This document shows positions 44,370 to 54,354 of a stretch of DNA of 64,000 nucleotides, piece after piece. The position numbers and the translations under genes are program-made. The stretch is from Ichthyophis bannanicus (lineage: Eukaryota; Chordata; Amphibia; Gymnophiona; Ichthyophiidae), in contig CM066034.1 of assembly GCA_033557465.1 (NCBI GenBank), positions 984,041,637 to 984,105,636 of the forward strand, in the 5' to 3' direction. The notes beneath the pieces are model-generated. The model searched no databases, had not been told where the DNA came from, and saw only the letters and a program-made list of their open reading frames with translations. Position 1 is the stretch's first letter; every line of letters begins with the position of its first letter.

Positions 44370-45865
44370 CTAAGTGGGAACCCCCCCAGCCTGGGGCCCC
44401 CACCCCCCAAAATGGCACACCTAACCCAGATAGCCTTACCCAAATAGCCACCATCCAACAGCCGGCCCACACCCTACCCCAGCCCTCCTGAAGACAATTG
44501 GTACCCTCCCCTCCCAACCCTTTATTCCCCATCAACATGAACCCCTGTAGCTTGCTAACCCTACTATCCCCATCCCACCCCTCCCCCGCACCAAACCCTA
44601 GAGCAAACTCCCCCCCTCCCTCCCCCTCGCCACCCCCATTTGCCTCCACCCGCCGGCCACGTAGCTCCGGCACCACCATGAGTTCTTAAGCATGAGGAGC
44701 CCCCCCCTTCCCCCCAGCCCCAACCAAACCACCCACCCCACACCCCTCGTCCCTTAACCTATCCCCCTCCCACCCTCACAAACAAGTCCTGTCTCGCATA
44801 GCACTCCGTGAGCAGAAAGAGCTAGCACAAGCCCCCTCCCTGCAGAAAAAAAAAACACAGAGCACAATATCAATGGTGGCAGTATCCGGCCCCACGGGGG
44901 ACAATCCCCCATCGCGCGAACAGAAGGCGCATATAGGGGGCGAACCCCAATGCAACAGTGTAAAGAAAAACAGAGACAAGGCCAAACTGCTCGCGCAACT
45001 GGAATTCAGGCGGCAATAGCCACGGCTAGCAGGCCCAGGCGGAGCCCCACACCGCCACGCCCCAGCGAGCAGTGGCGAGGTAGCATCCCGCCCAAGCACC
45101 AGCCGGCCCATGAGGCCCAACACACCACCTCCGCAAGATCATAGACAGCAGAATTAGTAAAAAACATTCGTACAGTAACGTGATAACAATAAATGCAGTA
45201 AAAATACTAATTATAATCATAAGTATAAATAGAAAAAAAGTAAATAGCAGTAAATATAAATATAAAGAAATATAAATAAATATAAATATAAATATAAGTA
45301 TAAATATAAGTGGGGGGAGATTCATGGGGCAAGGAGAGAAACAAAAAGGAAAAAGAAAATTTAAAGCAGAAAAAAGAAAAAAAAGGGGAGGAGGGAAAAA
45401 GGAAACAAACCAACCTACTAAATGGGAGAAAAGAAAGAGAAAAACCCCTTCCCCCGCAGACTCAGAAATGTACACCATCTTTGGTAGGAGAACAGAACCT
45501 TACTAAAGGCAGTGAGAATGGAAAAAACATGATATCAAATTGCAAACCATAATGAGAGTCAGAGTTCAAGACACTACGGTGCCCGTGAAACATAGATCAA
45601 AAATAGACCATGGCCTCGCCGATATCCCCTCAGAAGACCGGCCCAAGCGCCGGCCCGAGCGTCCAGAAAGCGAGGCAGGCCAGCAAGAGCCTCACTGCTT
45701 GGCCAACGGGACCGGGGTTAGGCACCCCCAAGGCAGGAGAACCAAAACAGCGTCACTAGGACCCCCCACCTCGTTGAAACGTTCCACAAGAACTGAGGAG
45801 GGGAGTGAGAGAATGTTCAGGCGCCCAAAGATGCACAGCATTCGCACTCGTCACCGCTCCGTCAG
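44370..45865 (-). other. Long inter-ORF spacer of the L1 element
   Basis: About 1.5 kb between the end of ORF1 and the start of ORF2. It contains TA-rich (aaatataaatata) sequence at 45190-45310, C-rich runs at 44390-44760, and a poly-A/G stretch near 45330-45400. No frame has a domain. In mammalian L1 this region is short, so the spacer is either a family trait or an inserted sequence. I found no flanking direct repeat. Confidence 0.6.
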
Positions 45866-46741
45866 TCAGCCGAGGCTGTGGTAGTAAGTCAGCGCCTCCT
45901 CTGGGGACGAAAACGCCTGACGTCCGCCGGGGGCATCCACCCTCAGGGTCGCAGGGTAGGCCAACGTGAATCGGATGCCCCGCTCCACGAAGCGCCCACA
46001 GACCTCCTTGAAGGCTTTCCGTCTGAGAGAGACCCCAGCGGAGTAGTCCTGGAAGATCAGGATCCGGGGGGCATTGGCCTCCGAGCGCCGCGCCTGTCTC
46101 GAGGCTCGCAGGACCCCTTCCTTCTGCCCCTCATTCAAGAACCTTGCAATCACATCTCGGGGCCGATTGTCTCCAGCGCGAAGGGTCCCCAGCCTGTGCG
46201 CTCTCTCCAAGACGATACCCCCAATGCCCTCCTCCAGGGGTAGGTGTGCCGGCAGCCATCTCTCCAGGTAAGCTCGCAGGTCGCGGTCAGGCACAGACTC
46301 CTCCACTCCAATAAAACGTAGATTGTTTCTCCTACTTCTGTTCTCGAGATCTTCTAATTTGTCTTGGTGCTTAGTGAGGGCCTCCTCCAGTTTTTTAATC
46401 CGGGCTTCGTCCTGGACCCGCGTGTCTTCCAGGGAGCCGATGCGCCTCTCGGCAAGCTCAACCCGGGCTGTGAAATCCGACACAGCCTGCCCCACGGCAG
46501 TAATCTGTGCCGCCAAGCCCCCGAAACGATCCTCGAGGGCATCTACCACTGCTCTGGACACCTCAGCCACCATCGCTGTTGTATCCACAGGCAGCGGGCC
46601 CTCCGGTGCTCCCTCCGCCATCTTGGCCTCACCACCGCGTGGTTTCTCCCGCCGGACTGATTTCGTCGCCATGCAGCACGCCCTCTCAGCAACTGAAGTG
46701 CTGCAGTCCGGCTCCGATCTACAAAGAAGCAGCTCCCCCAA
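45866..46741 (-). CDS. L1-type ORF1 protein (RNA-binding chaperone)
   Basis: A 291-codon frame with no stop. The likely start is the ATG at 46672 (MATKSVRREK) or that at 46741. After a short basic N-terminus, heptad-like sequence rich in Glu, Leu and Arg (near residues 50-130: RVELAERRIGSLED, IKKLEEALTKH, KLEDLENRSRRNN) forms a coiled coil. ENRSRRNNLRFIGVEE is the motif that leads into the RRM-like domain in L1 ORF1. The C-terminal domain (RRKAFKEVCGRF, GIRFTLAYPATLRV) closes it. ORF1p trimers coat LINE RNA in the cytoplasm. This family differs from the ORF1 copies at 18.6 and 58.6 kb. Confidence 0.85.
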   Translation of the reverse strand: MGELLLCRSEPDCSTSVAERACCMATKSVRREKPRGGEAKMAEGAPEGPLPVDTTAMVAEVSRAVVDALEDRFGGLAAQITAVGQAVSDFTARVELAERRIGSLEDTRVQDEARIKKLEEALTKHQDKLEDLENRSRRNNLRFIGVEESVPDRDLRAYLERWLPAHLPLEEGIGGIVLERAHRLGTLRAGDNRPRDVIARFLNEGQKEGVLRASRQARRSEANAPRILIFQDYSAGVSLRRKAFKEVCGRFVERGIRFTLAYPATLRVDAPGGRQAFSSPEEALTYYHSLG

Positions 46742-46865
46742 TTCGACGTAGCAGGAGAGGAGGAAAGATTAGAAAACGGGCTTGGGGGAAGAAGAGGGCT
46801 CCGGAGCTAAGAGAGATGCGTCTCACCTAGCTCACCATGCCACCGGAAGTCCGTGTTTTCATTTA

Positions 46866-47255
46866 AAAAGTTCTGCTTTTGGACAGAACTAAGAGAGAGT
46901 GTATAAGGAAGGAACAGAAGGGAGCTTCTTTAAGAATTTTTTTGAAGTAATGAAAAGCTTCTGAGCATAGGGAATTGGTTCAGCTTTTGTCTGTTGAGAA
47001 ATACAATCAAAATCCTGAAAAAGGGATTTCTTGGAGCAGGGTTTGAAAAGAAGCAGGGAAACCTTTTCTGCTTTATAAATTAGAAAGTTTCTAAGGAATA
47101 CTGGATTAAGCCCTTCAAGGAACTAAGGGCCTGATTTTCGAAGGCATTTAGACGGGTAACTGCCCATGATGCCCGTGTAAATGCCTTAACCAGGATTTTC
47201 CATAGGCACCTACATGGGTAGTGCTTTTGGAAAATCCTGATTAAGTCCCTAATGT
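46866..47255. other. Unassigned; 3' flank of the L1
   Basis: No gene or repeat recognised. Confidence 0.3.
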
Positions 47256-47575
47256 GCCCAGATGCTATCAGCCTGATTCTGTCCCGCATGTACATCCCCT
47301 TTGTACGTCCAGTCTGAGCCAGACGTACAAAGGTAATCACAATTCTGATCCCGTGGGGAACATCTAGCCCCAAGGGATCAGAATCACGATCAGGCCTGTA
47401 CATTCAGGCCGGGACTGCAATTCAGTTCCAGCCTGCATATACAGTCATTGCCTGGATAGCTCAGTCAGGCTTTTAAATGGAGCTGCGGCACCATGGCGTC
47501 ACGTTGCCATGGCACCGCGACTCCATTTAAAAGCCGCAATGCTGGCTGCCACAAAAAAAGGTTTATTCCCTGCAG
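47256..47575. repeat. GC-rich palindrome-mosaic repeat, copy 4
   Basis: Hairpins: ggcttttaaatggag at 47478-47492 with ctccatttaaaagcc at 47521-47535, and tgtacgtccagt with gacgtaca near 47302-47329. Shares gattctgtccc and gccatggcaccgcg with copies 1 and 5. Confidence 0.65.
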
Positions 47576-47688
47576 CCCAACCCCCTTGTAACTTATTTAG
47601 CAAGAACATCATTAATTTAAATTAATTTTATCATCATAAATATATATAATTATTTTTTATTTTTTATTTTCACATTTTTATTTTTTCT

Positions 47689-48400
47689 TTGGCAGGATGG
47701 TACATGGGTCTCCAAAGCGGTTTTACCAATTTTCCCTGTTATCTTTGTCTTTGGGACAGCGCAGCATATTACCACAGGCAGGACTTGGCCACAGTGAACT
47801 GAATTTTCTGTTGGGACAAAGAACGTGAAGTGGGAACCATTGGTGGAACCACAGAAGATGCTGATGCCACCACTGCACATCAAATTGGGTCTTATGAAAC
47901 AATTTGTCACAGCTCTAGAGAAAGAGTCAAGTCTTCAAGTACCTTCAAGACTTCTTCCCTAAACTGTCTGAGGCAAAGGTCAAAGCTGGTGTCTTTGTTG
48001 GGCCACAAATAAAGATTCTTGAGTGCATGGAATTTCACAAGCTGCTTACTAGGAAGGAGAAAGCAGCTTGGAACAGCTTTGTTGTAGTGGCTCATTTTTG
48101 GGGGGAAATCACAAGGCCGAAAACTATGTAGAGCTGGTTGAGACTCTGGTTAAGAATTACGGCAAAATGAGCTGCAGGATGTTTCTCAAAGTCCATATCC
48201 TTGATGCTTATCTTGATAAATTCAAGGAGAACATGGGGGCGTACTCAGAGGAGCAAAGTAAACGGTTCCACCAGGATATACTGGAATTTGAATGCCATTA
48301 TCAAGGACAGTATAATGAGAACATGATGGGAGACTACATCTGGGGGCTTATTCGTGAAAGTGATTTACAATATAATCGTCAAAAATCTAGTCATTTCTAA
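47689..48400 (+). pseudogene. Second, divergent copy of the unnamed Cys-rich family (C-terminal half)
   Basis: From 47698 the reading gives MGLQSGFTNFPCYLCLWDS, then after stops and shifts LMPPLHIKLGLMKQFVTALEK, FPKLSEAKVKAGVFVGPQI, and, after a 1-base shift near 48103, LGGNHKAENYVELVETLVK, SEEQSKRFHQDILEFE, YQGQYNENMMGDYIWGL, stopping at TAA 48398. It matches the copy at 14.9-15.6 kb motif for motif (PLHIKLGLMK, VFVGP or IFVGP, RFHQDI, YQG, DY-W) but many residues differ, so they are separate subfamilies. The N-terminal half is absent. It is preceded by a pyrimidine tract ending in ggcag, which could be a splice acceptor. Confidence 0.75.
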
Positions 48401-48649
48401 ATGTTTTATGGTCTTTCTTGAATAACTTAAATATAACTAAATATATATTGTGTTTTTTTTATTTAATGTGTACAAAAAAGCATAAGACTGTTTTAACAAT
48501 GGGAATATGTAAATTTCACAAATATCAAACCCCTGTTCACAAAAGCAAAGTTTAATGAGAATAATAACCATTTTCCAAACTTTTAAGTTATAAGCAATTA
48601 GGAAATAACAGTCACTACTCAGGAACAAAAATTGTGTTACACAGTAATA
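48401..48649. other. AT-rich 3' flank of the second copy
   Basis: Low GC, no domain. Possibly its 3' UTR. Confidence 0.3.
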
Positions 48650-51014
48650 GAACGCATAAAATAAAATACAAAATCAAAATCCATTGTCATAGCCTTCAAA
48701 ATTCTCAACAACTCATCTTCGCCACACCTGCAATCCCTATTTCAAATCACACCTGATAACGGAAAATGACGAACCGGCTCACAGAACATGCTATGCATAC
48801 CACCATTATTTACGAAAACCAGTTCTACTACCTCAAAGAGAGCCTTCTCACTTTACTCTCCACACTTATGGAACTCTATTCCTGACAGATGAAGAATCAG
48901 GAACAGGACCTCAGAAAACACCCACAAACAGGAACAAAAGTGAGGGGCATCTTGAACAATTTTCAGAAGACTGAGTTCGTGAGGAACTAGCTAAACTTAA
49001 AGTAGACAAAGCGATGGGATCCAATGGGATACACCTGAGAATACTGAGAGAACTTGGGGACATTCTAGCAGCTCCACTGACCGACCTTTTCAATGCCTCT
49101 TTGGAGTCGAGAGTGGTGCCAGAGGACTGGAGAGAGGCACATATGGTCCCTTTACACAAAAGCGGATGTGATTGAAAACTACAGACTGGTTAGTCTAACC
49201 TCTATGGTGGGTAAATTATTGGAAACGCTGCTGAAAGAGAAAATAGTGAGGTTTCTGGAATTCAATGGATTACTGGATCCAGGGCAGCATGGATTCACCA
49301 GAGGCAGGTCTTGACAGACAAATCTGACTGATGTCTTTGACTGGGTGACCAAGGAGTAGAGAGCCCTAGATGTGGTGTATTTAGATTTCAGTAAAGCCTT
49401 TGACACCGTTCTGCACAGGCAACTTATAAACAAACTGAGCACCCTAGGGATGGACCTTAAAGTTACTGCTTGGGTTAGAAATTGGTTGAGTGGGAGGCAA
49501 CAAAGGGTATAGATAAATGGAGCACACTCTGAGGAGAAGGAGGTTACTAGCGATGTGCCCCACGGATCTGTCCTTAGTCCTATTCCTTTTAACATCTTTG
49601 TTAGTGATATTGCGGAAGGGCTGTTGGGTAAGATTTGCCTCTTTGCGGATGATACTAAAATCTGCAATACAGTAGATACCCAAGAAGGCGTATATAACAT
49701 GAGGAGGAATCTAGCTAAGCTTGAAGAATGGTCAAGAATTTGACAGCTGAGATTTAATGTTAAAAAATGCAAGGTCATGCATTTGGGCTGCAACAATCCA
49801 AGGGAGTGATATGGTCAGGGGCGGCTCAAGGCAATCTGCTGCCTGAGGCGAGGGATGAGATGCCCCCCCCCGGGTCGGGATCTTTCTCAAAACGCCAGTC
49901 AGGGACTGAACCAAATCAAATTAGATAACGTGGAGCAAATACAAGATGTTCACACACCAAGGAACTAAAAGAAAGAGTGAGAACCACAGCAGTTTATAAC
50001 TCCAAATTAATTCATTTGTATTTTGTTATAAACTGCATTATGGTGCTTGCTTTTTCTTTTTGAACATACATTTTGCATTCACAGAACCCCCCCCCCCCCC
50101 AAACAATGGGTGCAGAGCAGAGGTAGGACATTCACCCACAGAACTCAATATATTTAAAAAAAATGCTGATTCTGGTCATCTCACCAACAACAAATTCTCC
50201 AGTACCAGGCATATTTGGAACTAATATAAAACCCTACTAAAATCACTAAGATCTGCAAGGCCAATCTACCATACCATCCCAGCATACACTTCCAAAACTC
50301 ATATAATAAGGAGCCTACCAAGAAGAAAGCAGCATTATAAACACTGCTCAAAACATCTATACACTAATTTGAAAAGCTGAACAAGTCAAATTACTACAGT
50401 ACAGATCCCGACATACAAATTCCATGTTAACAGAACTCCTGGCCTTGGTCACACACTCAGAACACAGACCATTACCAAGTACAGAATAAGTGACCACAAC
50501 CTAAAGCAAAAATAAAAATATGTAGACAAAAATTAAAATGAAACCCCAAGAAGCCAGACTCCGCATGCGGTGCCAGACCAGATAAGAGATGCAGTTCCCC
50601 ATAATATGTGAAATATAGATAGCACAAAGTCCAATCACTAAATTGAAAATAAAATTATTTTTTCTACCTTTGTTGTCTGATGATTTTTGATCATGCTGGT
50701 CCCAATCTGAGGTTTCCGTTTTCCTCTGTCTTCTCTTAGCTCTTTTTCTATGGTCTATAGTCTATCTGCTATTTCTTGTCTCTCGTTTTGCTTTCTTCAT
50801 TTTCTTCCATCAGCCTTTTTTCAGTCCCAGTAACTCTCCCTAGTATCAGCCCACTTTACAGCCTCCCCTCCCAGTACCAACCCCCTTGGCCTTTCCAATA
50901 CCGCCACTGGTGTCTATTCTCTTCGGGTCCCCCTCCTTCTCCATCATCCAGCTCCTTCTAGTTAAAATACCCTCCCAAGTATCAGCGAACTTCCAGTCCC
51001 AGTGCCCCCTCCCA

Positions 51015-51330
51015 TGTCAGCTCCCTTCCAGACCCCCCCTTGACTGCTCCATTCCAGGCCCTCCCTGGTCTGCTCTCCTCCAAGCCCCCCCTGGCCTGCT
51101 CCCTTCCAGGCCCCCCCTTGACTGCTCCCTTCCAGGCCCCTCCTTGGCTGCTCCCCTGAAGGCTCCCCTTGACTGCTCCCCTGAAGGCCTCCCCTTGTCT
51201 GCTCCCCTCCAGGCCCCACCTGGTCTGCTCCCCTCCAGGCCCCCCCTGGTCTGCTCCCTTCCAGGCCCCCCCTTGACTGCTCCCCTCCAGGCCCCCCTCG
51301 TCTGCTTCCCCCTCATCTGCTTCCCCCCCC
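51015..51330. repeat. ~25-bp tandem repeat array in hAT element A
   Basis: Units of the form tgctcccttccaggcccccc occur about 12 times with small variations. They give spurious Pro/Leu-rich and Gly-rich ORFs on both strands. Confidence 0.85.
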
Positions 51331-51348
51331 CCCCTCAACTCACCGATC

Positions 51349-51706
51349 CTTTAAAATGAAATGAAAGCAGCCGCGGGAACATTTCTCCATTCCCACAGCT
51401 CTGCTTTCAAACTGCTTGGCCCATCAATCTTTTTGGAGCTGGCGGGGGGGGAGGGGGCCGAGGCCGTCGCTTTTGCCGCCCTTCCGCTTCTGCTGGCTGC
51501 TTCCTCCAAAACGAAAGCAGCTCCGTTCCCGCAGCTGCTTTAATTTTGGAGGAAGGAGGAAGCAGCCAGCGGAAGCGGAAGGGCGGCGAAAGCGACAACC
51601 TCGGCCCCCCCGCCGGCTCCACAAAGATTGACGGGCCAAGCAGTTTGAAAGCAGAGCCGCGGGAATGGAGAAATGTTCCCGCGACTGCTTTCATTTCATT
51701 TTAAAA
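51349..51706. repeat. Large imperfect inverted repeat in hAT element A
   Basis: Arms 51349-51522 and 51533-51706 are about 90% complementary by eye, around a 10-base loop. Shared strings include aaatgaaatgaaagcag, gggaacatttctccattccc, tttcaaactgcttggccc and gccgcccttccgctt. RNA or single-stranded DNA would form a long hairpin. Confidence 0.8.
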
Positions 51707-52734
51707 GATGAATCTTTGCAGACGGGCGGTTCTATCATAGGCAGTTTCTAAGGAGCGGCAAATAGTGCCGCCCCCCAGAATATGCCACCTGAGGTGATCG
51801 CCTCAGTTCGCCTAATGATAGAACCGCCACTGGATATGGTATAGGAGGTGAAATACTTCTGTCCACAAAAGAAGAGCGGGACCTAAGTATGAATGTGTCT
51901 GATGATCTTAAAGTAGCTAAACAGGCAGAAAAGGCGACGGCGAAAGCTGGAAGGATGCTTGGGTGCATAAGGAGAGGAATGGCCAACAGAAGAAATGAGA
52001 TGATAGTGCCTCTATATAAGTCTTTGGTGCAACCTCTTTTGGAGTATTGTGTGCAATTCTGGAGACCGCACCTTCAAAAGGATATAAACAGACTGGAGTC
52101 GGTACAGAGGGTTGCTACTAAATGGTTAGTGGTCTTCATTATAAAGCATATGAGGACAGACTTAAGGAGCTTAATATATATACTTTAGAGGAAAGGAGGG
52201 CTAGAGGTGATATGATTGAGATGCTTAAATACCTCCGTGGCATAAATGCAGAGGAGAGCCTCTTTCAATTAAAAGCAAGCTCTGCTATGAGGGGACAGGA
52301 TGAGGGTGAAAGGGGATAGACTCAGGAGTAATATTCCAAAATATTTCTTTACGGAAAGAGTGGTAGATGTGTGGAATAGTCTCCCAGTAGAGGTGGTAGA
52401 GATAAGGACAGTATCTGAATTCAAAAAAGCATGGGAGAAACACAGAGGATCTCTTAAGGAAAAAAGGGGACAGTTGTAGTGGTTGATATGGAAGGTCAGA
52501 CTAGATAGGCCATATGTTTTTTTTCTGCCATCATGTTTCTATGTTTCTATATAAACTACGGACAACAATGGATACAGTAACCTTCACAAAAGCCCTAAAG
52601 ATTCATATATTCAAAGATTGCTTCTCTGACAACATCACCTAACCAGCCACTAATCATCTACTCAACCCCTCTCCCACCACTCCCTCACCCCTCCAAGAAA
52701 GCAGCAGAGCGGGGCTGGCATTAGGGCGGGCAGC

Positions 52735-53215
52735 GCCCCCGTACATACAGGGCCGATTCTAATGTCAGCTCTTTAGGTCCAGGGCCAGAGGCCTGAATGG
52801 GGAACTTATTCCACCCCTGAGGTGGAATATGTTCCCCTAGTCAACTGGATCAGGCAGGCCCAGGGCTCCAAAAAGGTGGGAGGGGGCAGAGGAAATTCCC
52901 CGCAGCCTGACCCTGGCCTTGGGAGGCAGGGTCAGTGGTCGGGCTGTGGGGAATGAACAATTTGGTCTGGCAGCTGGGGACCACGGCTTTGGAAAGGAGC
53001 CATGGTGCCAGGGCAACCGGACGCCATGGCACCGTGGCTCCATTCAAAAGTCCTGACTGAGTTATCCGGGCAAAGCCTGTATGTGTAGACCAGCCTGAAT
53101 TGGGGTCCTGGTGTGACCTACGGGATCAGAATCCTGGCTAACCCTGTGCGTCCAGTTCCGACTGGGCGCACAGAGGACCGGGATGTCCAGGACTGAATCG
53201 GGCCCTCCATGTTTT
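52735..53215. repeat. GC-rich palindrome-mosaic repeat, copy 5
   Basis: Matches copy 1 (cagggccgattctaatg, cctgaccctggccttggg and a gccatggcaccg hairpin near 52998-53040). It interrupts the L2 3' UTR. Ends with ggactgaatcgggccc at 53196-53211. Confidence 0.65.
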
Positions 53216-53320
53216 ATTGTAACTTCGTTTCATTGTTCACTGTAACTTTGAGTTGTTTGTAAACCACTTTGACCTGGTGAAAAGCACAGCTAAATAAATA
53301 CATAAAATAAGCTTGCCTTG

Positions 53321-54354
53321 CTTTCTCTGCTTTTTTCCTTTTTCATTGAAGGCCAGCAGCCATCATCTCCCATTGCCGGGTGGAAGTCTCGTGCGGCTGT
53401 TATCACGAGTCTTTGGCCTGGCAATGAAGGTGACAGCTGCTGGGCCTCAAAACTTCAATGAAAAAAGGAGAATAACACAGAAAACATTTTAAAGTAAGTT
53501 TGCCGCTCTGCCTTTCACACTCCCATTAGGCCTCCCTGCACTGCGAGGACTGCTTGGGCAAAATTTACGCCACTGCGGTAATTCATAAGTATATGGTTCA
53601 GTATCACCCTCTCCCCTCTGGGTTCCTTTACTAGTAGATGCTGAAACAGTAGAACAGTTCTCCCTGCAAAGAAAGGCTCTGAGAAAGGCAAGCAAACATT
53701 GCTCATGCATCAACAATTTCAGCTGCGGTCAAAAAGTAATCTCTGTTCTTCTGCTGGACAAGCCGCAGTCTGCTAAAATGTAGTACAATTTGAAGCTTAA
53801 TATTTTAGAGAATGATGCTCTATTTGGTTACCACTTGCTGAAGGTTATAAAGGTTAGACAATCAATTTTAAGCCAGGCTTGTGTCGACAGCTGTGACACA
53901 GATTCCTGTTTTGAAATCCAGCTGCTAGCATGATCTTTGCATGGAAAGGTTATATTTTATCCTTTTTATAGGAGAGAGATTAGTAACAGCTTGTTCCTAT
54001 TTTATTCTTCCACTATCTATTCAGTCATAAACCAAAAGGACATACCATTACCCAAAAAAGAAAAAGTCTGAGTCTAAGGTCCACTCCAGATCTGGAACAG
54101 AGCGAACACTTTGTTATCATAACTTCCTACTTGCAAATGGGTGTTTAGCAATAAATGGAGGAAAAGGAAGCTTGGTTTTCTTGACTGTGAATATTTAATA
54201 ATGCTATCAGCTTAAAATAGTGTCGACAGCTAGTTAGAGAAAGTGAATAAACCTGCCCGGGGAAGTTTCATATAAAGGCTGAAATATTTGTACTGAATGG
54301 TTTGTTAATTGAAAAGCAGAGATGTGCTCCTTTGCATCTCATTCCAAAGCTACC
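53321..54354. other. Unassigned; foldback element at 53337-53468
   Basis: Arms 53337-53393 and 53404-53468 are near reverse complements (tttttcattgaag, gccagcagc, attgcc, gtctcgtg). The rest to 54354 has no supported gene. The minus-strand frames at 53489-53716 are not recognised. Confidence 0.45.

Larger units (their letters stand above)
39579..46852 (-). mobile_element. Full-length L1-type LINE with 13-bp TSD
   Basis: Direct repeats gtgttttcattta at 39566-39578 and 46853-46865 bound it, so the 7,274-bp unit is complete. Its 5' end, inverted, reads ggacttccggtggc. Order on the minus strand: 5' UTR to 46742, ORF1 46741-45866, a ~1.5-kb inter-ORF spacer, then ORF2 44321-40175 (one frameshift), then the 3' UTR. 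It ends in aataataaaaaatgtttcaaca without a long poly(A). A TSD and full length argue for a fairly recent insertion. Confidence 0.9.
49816..51832. mobile_element. Non-autonomous hAT element A, 2.0 kb, 8-bp TSD
   Basis: Flanked by gatatggt at 49808-49815 and 51833-51840, inside the CR1 reading. Termini: caggggcggctc at the left and, inverted, cagtggcggttc at the right. Interior: a segment at 50560-50880 shared with element B, a ~25-bp-unit tandem array at 51015-51330, and imperfect inverted arms of about 174 bp, 51349-51522 and 51533-51706. No transposase is encoded; frames inside are repeat artefacts. Confidence 0.9.
48891..52550 (+). pseudogene. CR1 LINE inserted in the L2 and itself split by a hAT
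   Basis: 49000-49815 carries RT codons: NYRLVSLTSMVGKLLE, QHGFTRGRS, DVVYLDFSKAFDTVLH, HGSVLSPIPFNIFVSDIAEG and FADDTKIC, with several stops and shifts. 51841-52550 continues with DDLKVAKQAEKATAKAGRMLG, VQPLLEYCVQFWRPH and KYFFTERVVDVWNS and the complete 3' end, ggttgatatggaagg and atgtttctat. The joined L2 reading shows the insertion site with no large TSD. Confidence 0.85.
48650..53320 (+). mobile_element. L2 LINE 3' fragment, host of a nested stack
   Basis: Left part 48650-48890 and right part 52551-52640 join to a continuous L2 C-terminus: WNSIPDRYKLRTTMDT, then VTFTKALKIHIFKDC, ending at TAA. The 3' UTR continues, is split by a palindromic repeat at 52735-53215, and ends near 53230-53310 with gtaaaccactttgacc and aaataaataca. 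A CR1 (48891-52550) separates the two halves. Confidence 0.85.

Noticed and set aside
44314..44679. Gly/Glu-rich minus-strand 121-aa protein
   Set aside because: Derived from the C-rich spacer of the L1; low complexity and no domain.
45866..46741. A host coiled-coil gene
   Set aside because: The frame has the L1 ORF1 layout (coiled coil, SRRNNLRF, C-terminal domain) and lies in a TSD-bounded element with ORF2.
39566..46865. Endogenous retrovirus or LTR element
   Set aside because: The direct repeats are only 13 bp, and ORF1/ORF2 are L1-type with an endonuclease; no LTRs, gag, protease or integrase.
50886..51359. 157-aa Pro/Leu-rich protein
   Set aside because: Produced by the ~25-bp tandem array in hAT element A; equally long frames exist on the opposite strand.
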